Part shown: positions 33,326 through 42,521 of the stretch, piece by piece
Layout: every line of letters starts with the position of its first letter
Position numbering within the stretch: position 1 is the stretch's first letter
Assembly (NCBI RefSeq): GCF_000758665.1
Contig: NZ_CP009285.1
Location: 3,968,001-4,032,000 of the forward strand
From: Paenibacillus borealis
Lineage (GTDB): Bacteria; Bacillota; Bacilli; Paenibacillales; Paenibacillaceae
Length of the DNA stretch: 64,000 nucleotides
Direction of reading: 5' to 3'
Notes under the pieces: model-generated
Seen by the model: the letters and a program-made list of their open reading frames with translations, nothing else
What the model was told of the DNA's origin: nothing
Database searches by the model: none
Made by a program: the position numbers and the translations under genes

Positions 33326-34153
33326 ATGAATCTAAAGTCGACAACGAAGCTAGCTAACGGTGTAGAAATGCCTTGGTTTGGTCTTGGGGTGTTCAAAGTA
33401 CAGGAAGGTCAAGAGGTTGTGGATTCTGTCAAAGCAGCAATTAAGGCCGGATACAGAAGCATTGATACAGCAACAGTCTATGGAAATGAAGAAGGAGTCG
33501 GTCAGGCGATCCGCGAATCCGGGGTTGCCCGCGAAGAGCTGTTCATCACCACCAAGGTATGGAATAACGATCAGGGGTATGATTCTACACTGGCGGCATT
33601 TGACCTGAGTCTCAGTAAGCTGGGTCTGGACTATGTGGATCTGTATCTGGTGCACTGGCCGATCAGAGCTAAATACAAAGACACCTGGCGGGCGCTTGAA
33701 AAGCTGTATGCGGGTGGAAAAGTCCGGGCGATCGGTGTTTCGAACTTCCAGATTGACCATTTGGAAGATCTTCTAACTGAAGCCAAGGTGAAGCCGATGG
33801 TGAACCAGGTCGAGCTTCATCCGCTGCTCAGCCAGCTTGAGCTTCGTGAGTATTGCCGGGCGCAAGGTATCCAGATTGAAGCGTGGGCTCCTCTGGCCCA
33901 AGGCCATCTGCTGGACAATGAGGTGATTGCTGATATTGCGGCACGCCACAACAAAACGCTGCCTCAGGTCATCCTGCGCTGGGATCTGCAGAACGGCATT
34001 GTGACGATTCCGAAGTCGGTCAAGGAAGAGCGGATTATCGCGAATGCCGATATCTTTGATTTCGAGCTGTCAGAGGATGAAATCAGCCGCATTAATGCGC
34101 TCAACAACAACCAGCGTTTTGGATCGCATCCGGACAGATTTAATAACGAGTAA
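33326..34153 (+). CDS. YvgN/YtbE-like aldo/keto reductase (glyoxal reductase type)
   Basis: A 275-aa NADPH-dependent AKR, very similar in layout to B. subtilis YvgN, which reduces methylglyoxal and glyoxal. The catalytic tetrad members Asp47 and Tyr52 lie in RSIDTATVYGNE, Lys in FITTKVW and His in YLVHWP. The C-terminal IPKSVKEERI binds the cofactor phosphate. ATG 33326 gives the YvgN-like N-terminus; 33323 and 33305 are in-frame alternatives and no start has a strong RBS. It lies 41 bp after the SMC gene with no clear terminator between, so read-through is possible. Confidence 0.87.
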   Translation: MNLKSTTKLANGVEMPWFGLGVFKVQEGQEVVDSVKAAIKAGYRSIDTATVYGNEEGVGQAIRESGVAREELFITTKVWNNDQGYDSTLAAFDLSLSKLGLDYVDLYLVHWPIRAKYKDTWRALEKLYAGGKVRAIGVSNFQIDHLEDLLTEAKVKPMVNQVELHPLLSQLELREYCRAQGIQIEAWAPLAQGHLLDNEVIADIAARHNKTLPQVILRWDLQNGIVTIPKSVKEERIIANADIFDFELSEDEISRINALNNNQRFGSHPDRFNNE

Positions 34154-34210
34154 CCTCCGGGCAGTCTCTTTTTGAATATTTACTAGATTCGGACATAAGT
34201 ATAAGGGGAT

Positions 34211-34237
34211 GGAACTATATCCCATTGTGCGCTTAAC
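34211..34237 (+). promoter_or_regulatory. Candidate ECF-sigma promoter of the first TPM gene
   Basis: GGAAC (34211-34215), 16 nt, then CTTAAC (34232-34237) aligns base for base with the promoter region of the second TPM gene, whose -10 is CGTAAC. Weaker than its paralogue because CG is replaced by CT. Confidence 0.4.
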
Positions 34238-34278
34238 CGATATAGTAGAGTAGAGATATGAGAGCCGGAGGGGTATTA

Positions 34279-35892
34279 ATGTATGGGAAAACTTTAAAAA
34301 CTGCGCTTATCGCCATCCTGCTGATCCTGCTGCTGCCACTGGCTCCAAGCCGCACGGAGGCGGCTGTTCCGGCACATTCGGAGTCCTTCTACGTGAATGA
34401 CTTCGCGGCCGTCATTGATCAGAAAACAGAGAACTATATGGTCAATTATGGTGTGAAGCTGCATCAGCAGACCGGTGCACAGGTTGTACTGGTAACAGTG
34501 GATTCTACAGGCGGAACATCGATGGAAGATTACGCGACTTCACTGTTCAATGAATGGGGAGTCGGATCTGCGGATAAGAACAACGGAGTCCTGCTGCTGC
34601 TCTCCACCCAGGATGACGATTACTGGGCAGTTCCGGGCAAAGGCCTGGAGGATACGCTGAACGACAATGTGTTATCCCGGATTCTCTCGGAGTCGCTGGA
34701 GCCGGATTTCGCCAAGAAGGATTACAACGCAGGCGCGCGCAGAACCTATGGTTCGTTAATTCAAAGCCTAGGCGGAGTCTATTCAGAAACCCTCGGCACC
34801 AAAAACTATGTAGCGGATAATGCCGGAGTCTTCAAACAAGTCACCAAGGATTATCTGAACCAGTCCAGCAACCGTTATGCGGCAACGACCGGAAGCGGGA
34901 TCTATGTAGTGACTGTCAAGAACTCCGGTGATACAAGCCTGCAGGATTATACGTATGCGAAGTTCGCCGGTGTAGCCGCAGGACCTAAAGATGTGATGCT
35001 GGTGCTCGATATCGGCGGAGATAACTATCATGTCCTTCAGGGCAAGGATATCGACAATCTGTTGACTAATGATATGATTGGCGGGATTCTGGATACTGCG
35101 CTTGAACCGAAATTTGCGGCAAAAGATTACGCTGGAGGTGCAACCGGGACGGCGAATGCCTTCTACAGTTTCTTCCTGGCCAGAGCGGATCATAGCCAAC
35201 AGCCTGCAGTTCCAAGCATGGAGTCTGCGGAGGTAAACTCTTTGCCTGCTGCGGACAGCCCTTCGAATGTGCCGGTGCGCACGTATCCAGACTCCAATTA
35301 TGATCCGCTAGACAAGGAGCCGGTTGACCGTTTAGACGGGAGTGCCATTATTCTTTGTTTTCTAATATTGGTATGGGGCTTCAGCGTATCCGCCTCTCGC
35401 CGCAACCGTAATATTGCCCGGTACGGAATCGGAATTAACCCGCATCACCCCGGCAATATACAGCGCTATGGTGTTTGGACGGGGCAGCCGGATTATGGCA
35501 TCAGGCGTAGAAGCTATAACCAAAGAAGCTATAACCAGCGGCCTCAACCCCGCAGCTCATCGTCCCGTAATGAATCACGGAGCAGCTTCTGGGGCAGTAA
35601 TTCAGGTGGCAGAGGTTCAACAAGCGGTGGAGGATCGGGCCGCTCTTCTTCCTCCAATCATGGAGGCGGAGGCTCGTCAAGCGGTGGCGGGGCTGGCCGT
35701 TCATCCTCTTCCCGCGGAGAAACCAATCATGGCTCAGGCGGATCTTCCAGCGGTGGAGGCTCTGGCCGTCATTCCTCGGGCTCTTCCAGCAGCAGCGGAG
35801 CTGGCCGCCATTCCTCAGGTTCTTCTGGAGGCGGTAATTCCGGCGGAGGCGGCAACGCAAGTGGCTGCGGTGGTGTAGGCAGACACCGGTAA
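34279..35892 (+). CDS. TPM-domain membrane protein with Gly/Ser-rich tail (copy 1)
   Basis: 537 aa. A signal peptide (hydrophobic core, cleavage near TEAAVPA) is followed by two tandem TPM domains (about residues 35-165 and 170-310): FYVNDFAAVID with NNGVLLLLS, then YVADNAG with DVMLVLDIGG. A transmembrane segment (about 360-377) comes next, then a basic cytoplasmic region and a C-terminal Gly/Ser tail with GGGxGRxSS-type repeats. Related TPM proteins (B. subtilis YdjH, E. coli YgcG) have no firm biochemical role; the domain is linked to membrane stress and to photosystem repair in plants. ATG 34279 sits six bases after GGAGGGG. It is a tandem paralogue of 36080-37555. Confidence 0.8.
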   Translation: MYGKTLKTALIAILLILLLPLAPSRTEAAVPAHSESFYVNDFAAVIDQKTENYMVNYGVKLHQQTGAQVVLVTVDSTGGTSMEDYATSLFNEWGVGSADKNNGVLLLLSTQDDDYWAVPGKGLEDTLNDNVLSRILSESLEPDFAKKDYNAGARRTYGSLIQSLGGVYSETLGTKNYVADNAGVFKQVTKDYLNQSSNRYAATTGSGIYVVTVKNSGDTSLQDYTYAKFAGVAAGPKDVMLVLDIGGDNYHVLQGKDIDNLLTNDMIGGILDTALEPKFAAKDYAGGATGTANAFYSFFLARADHSQQPAVPSMESAEVNSLPAADSPSNVPVRTYPDSNYDPLDKEPVDRLDGSAIILCFLILVWGFSVSASRRNRNIARYGIGINPHHPGNIQRYGVWTGQPDYGIRRRSYNQRSYNQRPQPRSSSSRNESRSSFWGSNSGGRGSTSGGGSGRSSSSNHGGGGSSSGGGAGRSSSSRGETNHGSGGSSSGGGSGRHSSGSSSSSGAGRHSSGSSGGGNSGGGGNASGCGGVGRHR

Positions 35893-35939
35893 TTAGTTTC
35901 TTGATATCCGTAATATTTTATTTAAAGACAGCACATATA

Positions 35940-35985
35940 CAACGGCAGTACATCCCCTTCTGCGGGCTGGCCTGCCGTTTTTTTC
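35940..35985 (+). terminator. Rho-independent terminator between the TPM paralogues
   Basis: AACGGCAG (35941-35948) pairs with CTGCCGTT (35972-35979), followed by T residues. The two TPM genes therefore have separate transcripts. Confidence 0.8.
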
Positions 35986-36011
35986 GCTTCATACATAAGC
36001 ATAAACGGAAT

Positions 36012-36036
36012 GGAACTATATCCCATAATGTGCGTA
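36012..36036 (+). promoter_or_regulatory. Candidate ECF-sigma promoter of the second TPM gene
   Basis: GGAAC (36012-36016), a 16-nt spacer and CGTA (36033-36036) fit the Bacillus ECF (SigW/SigX/SigM-like) pattern of -35 AAC and -10 CGTA. The same block precedes copy 1. Confidence 0.5.
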
Positions 36037-36079
36037 ACCGATATAGAATAGAAGAGATATAATTAGCGGAGGGGTATCA

Positions 36080-37555
36080 ATGAATCGTAAAAGTATACAG
36101 GTTGTGTTCACCGCCATCCTGCTGATCATGCTGCTGCCGCTGGCGCCAAGCCGCACGGAGGCGGCTGTTCCGGCGCATTCGGAGTCATTTTACGTGAATG
36201 ACTTCGCGGATGTTATTGATCAGAAGACAGAGAATTATATGGTCAATTATGGTGTGAAGCTGCATCAGCAGACCGGTGCACAGGTTGTACTGGTAACAGT
36301 GGATTCTACAGGCGGAACATCGATGGAAGATTACGCGACTTCACTGTTCAATGAATGGGGAGTCGGATCTGCGGATAAGAACAACGGAGTCCTGCTGCTG
36401 CTCTCCATCAAGGATGATGATTACTGGGCAGTTCCGGGCAAAGGTCTGGAGGATACGCTGAACGACAATGTGTTATCCCGGATTCTCTCGGAGTCGCTGG
36501 AGCCTGATTTCGCCAAGAAGGATTATAGCGCAGGCGCGCGCAGAACCTATGGTTCGTTAATTCAAAGCCTAGGCGGAGTCTATTCAGAAACCCTCGGCTC
36601 CAAAAACTATATTTCGGACAATGCCGGGGTCTTGAAACAAGTCACCAAGGATTATCTGAACCAGTCCAGCAACCGCTATGCGGCAACGACCGGAAGCGGG
36701 ATCTACGTAGTGACTGTCAAGAATTCCGGTGATAAAAGCCTGCAGGATTATACGTATGCGAAGTTCGCCGGTGTAGCCGCAGGACCTAAAGATGTGATGC
36801 TGGTGCTCGATATCGGCGGAGATAATTATCATGTACTTCAGGGCAAGGCGATTGAAGGAACCTTCACCAATGAACTCATTGGCGGGATACTGGACACGTT
36901 ACTTGAACCCGAATTTGCGGCAAAAGATTACGCCGGCGGGGCAACCGCCACGGCGAATGCCTTCTACAGCTTCTTCCTGGCCAGAGCGGATGCCAGCCAG
37001 GAGACTGCGGCGATGAGCACCAAGTCTGCCGCTGCAGCAGGAAGCAAATCACCTGTAAAATCGGACATTAGCAGCAAACCGAAACCTGTCAGCGCATCTA
37101 CAGGATTAAAGATTATTGGAGTGTATCTAATAATCATTGCTCTGATCAGTCTTGCTGCATCCGGCCGCAACCGTTTAATTGCCCGTTTCGGATCACGGCT
37201 TAATCCGTTCAACCAGCAGAATATGAACCGCCTCGTTACCAGGTTCGGCTCAGGTTCTACTATGAGACAGCGGCGGCACCGCCGGCATGAGCGGCATCGT
37301 AACGAAGCCTTGAATCACAGCAGCTCGCAGAGCAGCTTCTGGGGAAGTAATGAAGGAGGCGGCGGTTCATCAAACGGAGGCGGAGTAGGGCGCTATTCCT
37401 CATACGAGGATGAGGATGAAAATGAAGGTGGGGGCGGTTCTACCAACGGTGGCGGAGCTGGGCGCTATTCTTCTTATGATGACGACGATGACGGTGATAA
37501 TTCCGGCGGTGGGGGGAGTGCAAGCAGCGGAGGCGGTGTGGGCAGACACCGGTGA
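36080..37555 (+). CDS. TPM-domain membrane protein with Gly/acidic tail (copy 2)
   Basis: 491 aa with the same order as copy 1: signal peptide, two TPM domains, TM segment (about residues 345-362), basic linker, Gly-rich tail. The tail differs in having Asp/Glu runs (YEDEDENE, YDDDDDGD) between GGGxGRYSSY units. The TPM-coding DNA is nearly identical to copy 1; the segment around 36242-36408 matches 34441-34607 over its whole length. The signal peptide start, TM region and tail have diverged. RBS GGAGGGG. This pattern suggests a recent tandem duplication or gene conversion limited to the extracellular domains. Confidence 0.8.
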   Translation: MNRKSIQVVFTAILLIMLLPLAPSRTEAAVPAHSESFYVNDFADVIDQKTENYMVNYGVKLHQQTGAQVVLVTVDSTGGTSMEDYATSLFNEWGVGSADKNNGVLLLLSIKDDDYWAVPGKGLEDTLNDNVLSRILSESLEPDFAKKDYSAGARRTYGSLIQSLGGVYSETLGSKNYISDNAGVLKQVTKDYLNQSSNRYAATTGSGIYVVTVKNSGDKSLQDYTYAKFAGVAAGPKDVMLVLDIGGDNYHVLQGKAIEGTFTNELIGGILDTLLEPEFAAKDYAGGATATANAFYSFFLARADASQETAAMSTKSAAAAGSKSPVKSDISSKPKPVSASTGLKIIGVYLIIIALISLAASGRNRLIARFGSRLNPFNQQNMNRLVTRFGSGSTMRQRRHRRHERHRNEALNHSSSQSSFWGSNEGGGGSSNGGGVGRYSSYEDEDENEGGGGSTNGGGAGRYSSYDDDDDGDNSGGGGSASSGGGVGRHR

Positions 37556-37591
37556 ATCGCTATTGCATTTTCCTAATTATGCAGGTGAAAA

Positions 37592-37615
37592 AGGACAGGG
37601 CGGCCGCCCTGTCCT
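37592..37615 (-). terminator. Terminator for the minus-strand aldo/keto reductase gene
   Basis: AGGACAGGGCGG/CCGCCCTGTCCT is a perfect 24-bp palindrome. On the minus strand it is followed by TTTTT, on the plus strand only by ATCTTTAT. Confidence 0.7.
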
Positions 37616-37666
37616 ATCTTTATAGGTGAGGATAAACGCATGATGAGCTTGCGGTTTGATCTGGCT

Positions 37667-38614
<948 letters not shown>

Positions 38615-38622
38615 TTACAATA

Positions 38623-38653
38623 AGCCTATCGCCTTCGTGTTACACGAAGTCAA
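38623..38653 (-). promoter_or_regulatory. MerR-type promoter (19-bp spacer) with operator dyad
   Basis: Read on the minus strand: TTGACT (complement of 38648-38653), 19 nt, TAGGCT (complement of 38623-38628). The perfect dyad CTTCGTGT-A-ACACGAAG (38633-38649) lies in the spacer. The overlong spacer with a central dyad is the hallmark of MerR-activated promoters. Confidence 0.75.
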
Positions 38654-38686
38654 GCGGTCTCATCATTTTTACTAGGAGGATCATAC

Positions 38687-39136
38687 ATGCATACAGTCAA
38701 AGAAGCCGCCCGGATCACGGGACTCACCGAGCACGCTGTACGCTTTTATACGGATAAAGGGCTGGTACCCAGCGTACAGCGAAACGGGAATAACATCCGG
38801 CTGTTCAACGAAGAATCGATCAACTGGCTGCATGGCGTCAGATGTCTTAAGCAATCCGGAATGCCGATTGAAGTCATCAAAACATACGTCGATCTCTGTC
38901 TCGAAGGGGATTCGACCATTCCGCAACGCAGCGCACTCATAATGGAGCATAAAGAAGCGGCGCTCATTAAGCTCGAAGAAGCCAAACGGCATGTTGCCCA
39001 TCTGGAACAAAAAACAGCCCTTTATCAGGACATTCTGGCCCACCGCTCACCAGACACGACCAATCCCGGCAATTGGGCTGAAATTCAGCATATGCATGCT
39101 GATGTGTTTTACTCGGCTTCTGCTAGGAAGGGGTGA
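38687..39136 (+). CDS. MerR-family transcriptional regulator
   Basis: 149 aa. The MerR winged HTH (residues 1-70) reads HTVKEAARITGLTEHAVRFYTDKGL with a following NIRLF wing, then a helical dimerisation arm (about 80-120). The C-terminal effector segment lacks Cys residues, so a thiol-metal sensor is unlikely; members like AdhR respond to aldehydes with a single Cys. RBS AGGAGG. It is divergent from the aldo/keto reductase whose promoter has the MerR layout, and the shared operator suggests autoregulation. Confidence 0.9.
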   Translation: MHTVKEAARITGLTEHAVRFYTDKGLVPSVQRNGNNIRLFNEESINWLHGVRCLKQSGMPIEVIKTYVDLCLEGDSTIPQRSALIMEHKEAALIKLEEAKRHVAHLEQKTALYQDILAHRSPDTTNPGNWAEIQHMHADVFYSASARKG

Positions 39137-39140
39137 GGAG

Positions 39141-39581
39141 ATGAATTCTGTTGCAAATGTAAGGCTGGCATCTTTAACCGATGCTGAAGAACTTTCTAGA
39201 CTAAATCAAGAATTTAACGGTGGTGTAAAAAGATCCCCGGCTAAGATAATTGAACATTTAAATATAAATCGTAACGAATGGATTGCCGTAGCAGAGATAA
39301 GTGGCAGAATCGTCGGTTTTGGCTGTGCCCAAAGCTTGTATTCATTCTGCTATGATGAACCATATGGAGAAATTACCGAACTCTATGTAGAAGAAGCTGC
39401 CCGAAGACAAGGAATTGCAATTGCATTGATTTCTTGTCTGGAAGAAAACCTTAGAAAACGCGGAGTAAGAAGTATGAGGGTGCTGACCGGTAGAAGGAAT
39501 GCTGCTGCCATTAGGACGTATGAACATTGCAATTATGTTAAAGACGATGAACAGATGTTAAAGAGAAACCTGGAGGATTAA
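39141..39581 (+). CDS. GNAT N-acetyltransferase
   Basis: 146 aa. Acetyl-CoA binding region ITELYVEEAARRQGIAIALI, C-terminal AIRTYEHCNYVKDD. ATG 39141 follows GAGGAG directly and starts four bases after the merR stop. The in-frame extension through merR is a shadow. The gene is visibly more AT-rich than its neighbours (AAA/ATA-rich codons), which hints at acquisition. It may be co-transcribed with merR. The acceptor is unknown; small GNATs of this type include drug and amino-acid acetylases. Confidence 0.85.
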   Translation: MNSVANVRLASLTDAEELSRLNQEFNGGVKRSPAKIIEHLNINRNEWIAVAEISGRIVGFGCAQSLYSFCYDEPYGEITELYVEEAARRQGIAIALISCLEENLRKRGVRSMRVLTGRRNAAAIRTYEHCNYVKDDEQMLKRNLED

Positions 39582-39644
39582 GGAAATCTTCCTGCTACAA
39601 TGAATGGATGCATATAAATATCCCGGAAGGAATGAAATATACTT

Positions 39645-40154
39645 ATGAGCGTACCTATACTTGTCCGTCGAATGATGTCCAGTGACATTGGAATGATTCA
39701 CGGCGGGCTAACTCCACATGATGTAAGCAAGCCGTTAGAGTATATTGAATATTGCTGGGAGGAGAACCAATTAAACAAACGGAGTACGCTCTTAGTATTT
39801 CATGAGACGGAGTTTGCAGGTTGGGGGCATGTCGTTTATTCACCACAGTACCCTTACTTTGCTCAAAACCAAATTCCAGAGATTCAAAATTTCGATATTA
39901 TTCCTCCCTTCAGAAAACGAGGGATAGGAAGTGTATTAATTGAGGCGCTTGAAGCAGAGGCGTTCGCTAAATCGGATACGATTGGTATTGGCGTTGGATT
40001 ATATGCCAGCTATGGCACTGCACAAAGGATGTACATCAAACGCGGGTTTATCCCCGATGGCCGGGGAATGATTTATGATCACTTGCCCGTTGTTCCCGGA
40101 AACCAGGTTCGGGTCGATGATGAGCTTACACTATATTTAACAAAATCAAAGTGA
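39645..40154 (+). CDS. GNAT N-acetyltransferase
   Basis: 169 aa. The core is NFDIIPPFRKRGIGSVLIEALEA (acetyl-CoA loop) followed by GLYASYGTAQRMYIKRGFIPDG, a variant seen in aminoglycoside-type GNATs. A Tyr/Phe-rich VVYSPQYPYFAQN stretch precedes it. GGAAGG upstream. AT-richer than the surrounding genes, like the gene at 39141. Its TGA overlaps the GTG of a small downstream frame (40151). Substrate unknown. Confidence 0.82.
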   Translation: MSVPILVRRMMSSDIGMIHGGLTPHDVSKPLEYIEYCWEENQLNKRSTLLVFHETEFAGWGHVVYSPQYPYFAQNQIPEIQNFDIIPPFRKRGIGSVLIEALEAEAFAKSDTIGIGVGLYASYGTAQRMYIKRGFIPDGRGMIYDHLPVVPGNQVRVDDELTLYLTKSK

Positions 40155-40282
40155 GAGCGGGATATCCTCGTAAGCTACTTGTTCACTTCTATCACCAGTT
40201 TACAGATAATGGACAGAGAATTGAACAAACTGAAACTTTTAAACTTGCGTATTCGTCTATTATGGAATATGTGAGTTTATAG
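40151..40282 (+). CDS. Possible small coupled ORF or gene remnant (43 aa)
   Basis: A GTG start overlaps the stop of the GNAT gene (GTGA) and opens a 43-aa frame including LVHFYHQFTDNGQRIEQTET and ending SSIMEYVSL. The composition looks protein-like rather than random, but no RBS of its own is visible. It could be a translationally coupled peptide or the tail of a decayed gene. Low confidence. Confidence 0.25.
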   Translation: MRAGYPRKLLVHFYHQFTDNGQRIEQTETFKLAYSSIMEYVSL

Positions 40283-40322
40283 AATTATACAACAAAGGTT
40301 TGTTTAGGGAGGATATCTAGAA

Positions 40323-41450
40323 GTGAATTCTTCATCATTACCGCAACGTTCCACTGTCCGCAAGAAGAAGAAACCGGCCCGCAAGCGCAAGAAAAGAGGT
40401 TTTTTTCGTACAGTTTTCAGAGTGTTTATGTTCTGCTTCATCTTACTGATTGCAGCCGGAGGCTGGCTCTATCTCGCACCGTCTGCCCAGAACACCCGCT
40501 ATTTGATAGCGGATACGCTAATTACGACACAACACCGGTATATGGCCAAATATATTATTGGTGAAGATGAGCTCAAGAACCGCGTCAGCGAATATACCGA
40601 ACGGTTTCAGGAGATGGGCAATGAGGTGGACACCCATGTGATTGAACCGGACCCCGTGGTAGAGGAAGAACAAGATAAGCCGCTGGTCGAGATTGAAAAG
40701 GTGAATGGCAGCGGGTACGCAGGTTATGTAATGATTGTAAATGATCCGAAGAAGGTTCGCCTCGGTGTACCTAATAAGATCGGTTCAGGGGAAAAGGTAT
40801 CCAGTATGGTGGCGCGGACAGGGGCAATCGCCGGGGTGAACGGTGGAGGCTTCGCCGACCCGAACTGGAAGGGCAATGGCTTCAAGCCGATCGGGCTGGT
40901 CATCTCGCAAGGGAAGCTGTACTATAACGGACTTGGCGGCAAGAAGTCTACACAGATTGTAGGCCTGGACAAAGAAGGCAAAATGATTGCCGGAAACTAC
41001 ACATTAGATGAGCTGAGCAAGATGGGTGTGCAGGAGGCGGTTACTTTTCAGCCGCGGATTATCGTGAACGGCAAAGGCCAGATCAAGAATGCGGCTGAAG
41101 GCTGGGGGATCGCCCCAAGAACGGCTATGGGCCAACGGGCGGACGGTGCGCTGATCTTCGTGGTCATCGACGGGCGGCAGCCGGGCTACAGCATCGGGGC
41201 GAATCTGTATGATGTGCAGCAGATTATGCTGAAGCATGGTGCAGTAATCGCAGCCAATCTGGACGGGGGTTCATCCACTGTACTGGTGAAGGACAACGAG
41301 ATTCTCAATAAGCCTTCTTCACAATACGGGGAACGTTATCTGCCGACCGCATTCCTGGTGTTTGAAGATCCCGGGCAGGCGGATATCAAGAACATCTGGG
41401 AAGGGCTTGATCCGTCCAAAATCGATGCAGGCAAGAAGCGGACCCAATAA
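40323..41450 (+). CDS. Membrane-anchored phosphodiester glycosidase (NAGPA-domain) protein
   Basis: 375 aa. A strongly basic N-terminus (RKKKKPARKRKKRG) is followed by one TM helix (about residues 32-52), so the bulk faces outside. After a helical acidic linker, residues about 125-355 form a NAGPA-type domain: IAGVNGGGFADP, GIAPRTAMGQ, VVIDGRQPGYS and AANLDGGSSTVL are its signature blocks. The domain cleaves GlcNAc-1-phosphodiesters in the mammalian uncovering enzyme, and in bacteria it occurs in exopolysaccharide and wall-glycan contexts. GTG start at 40323 with GGGAGG upstream. Confidence 0.85.
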   Translation: MNSSSLPQRSTVRKKKKPARKRKKRGFFRTVFRVFMFCFILLIAAGGWLYLAPSAQNTRYLIADTLITTQHRYMAKYIIGEDELKNRVSEYTERFQEMGNEVDTHVIEPDPVVEEEQDKPLVEIEKVNGSGYAGYVMIVNDPKKVRLGVPNKIGSGEKVSSMVARTGAIAGVNGGGFADPNWKGNGFKPIGLVISQGKLYYNGLGGKKSTQIVGLDKEGKMIAGNYTLDELSKMGVQEAVTFQPRIIVNGKGQIKNAAEGWGIAPRTAMGQRADGALIFVVIDGRQPGYSIGANLYDVQQIMLKHGAVIAANLDGGSSTVLVKDNEILNKPSSQYGERYLPTAFLVFEDPGQADIKNIWEGLDPSKIDAGKKRTQ

Positions 41451-41573
41451 CTTCTGCTTTGCTTATCACGCCTTATAATCCCTGGTAGATTGGGTGCGGC
41501 AAGGTGTGGTAGGATAACTATTAAATTCTTATTTGTTATATAGGTGAATTCCTTGATCAGAGGGGGAACAGGT

Positions 41574-42506
41574 TTGACATTGCAGCAGCTCCGCTACGCA
41601 ATTGAGATTGCGAACAGCGGCTCGATGAACGAAGCGGCCAAAAGGCTATTTGTGTCACAGCCCAGCCTCTCGAATGCTATCAAGGAGCTGGAGAGCGAGC
41701 TTGGCATTACCATCTTCGAACGCAATAACCGGGGGATCAGCATCTCGGCGGAAGGCATGGAATTTCTGGGCTATGCCCGGCAGATTATTGAACAAACGGA
41801 GTTTATGGAGAACCGCTATACCGGCAAGAAACGCAGTCCGATCTACTTTTCGGTATCTACTCAGCATTATGCGTTTGTTACGGACGCTTTTGTGAAGCTG
41901 ATGAAAGAGAGTAAGGTAGCCGAATACAATTTCAGCCTGAGAGAGACGCAGACCTATGAGATTATCGAGGATGTGCGTACCCTGCGCAGTGATATTGGTA
42001 TTCTGTATATTAATGAGAGCAACTATAAGGTAATGAACAAGCTGTTCAGCGACGGAAACCTGAAGTTTACCCCGTTATTCAATACGAATCCGCATGTATA
42101 TGTGCGGGCTGGACATGTGCTGGCCGGTAAAGAGAGAATTACCATTGATGATATTCTTCCTTTTCCGTATATTACTTTTGAGCAGGGGGATAACAACTCA
42201 CTGCACTTCTCGGAGGAAATGCTTAGCTTCACGCAGATTGAGAAGAATATTAAAGTTACCGACCGCGCCACGCTGACTCATCTGCTGCTCGGAAGCGATT
42301 CCTATACCGTGGGCACAGGGATCATGGCCTCGGGACTGAATGATGCGGGGCTGGTCACGATTCCTTTTGACAGCAAAGAGGTGTTCTCTGTCGGCTGGAT
42401 TGCCCACAAGGACCGTAAACCGAGCGAGATTATGTCGGGGTATATTAACATTCTGAATGATCTGGTATCGGATAATTATTTCGAGCTTGAATCTTTCTTA
42501 CTATAA
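41574..42506 (+). CDS. LysR-family regulator, likely of the downstream methionine synthase-like gene
   Basis: 310 aa. HTH YAIEIANSGSMNEAAKRLFV followed by SQPSLSNAIKELE, and effector domain from about residue 90. TTG at 41574 with AGGGGG upstream places the start directly at LTLQQLRYA, the LysR norm; the frame extends to a GTG at 41544 without need. The next gene begins 15 bp after its stop in the same direction, so it may form an operon with the YxjG/H-type gene and control methionine-related functions. Effector unknown. Confidence 0.85.
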   Translation: MTLQQLRYAIEIANSGSMNEAAKRLFVSQPSLSNAIKELESELGITIFERNNRGISISAEGMEFLGYARQIIEQTEFMENRYTGKKRSPIYFSVSTQHYAFVTDAFVKLMKESKVAEYNFSLRETQTYEIIEDVRTLRSDIGILYINESNYKVMNKLFSDGNLKFTPLFNTNPHVYVRAGHVLAGKERITIDDILPFPYITFEQGDNNSLHFSEEMLSFTQIEKNIKVTDRATLTHLLLGSDSYTVGTGIMASGLNDAGLVTIPFDSKEVFSVGWIAHKDRKPSEIMSGYINILNDLVSDNYFELESFLL

Positions 42507-42521
42507 CAGCAGGAGGGACGT

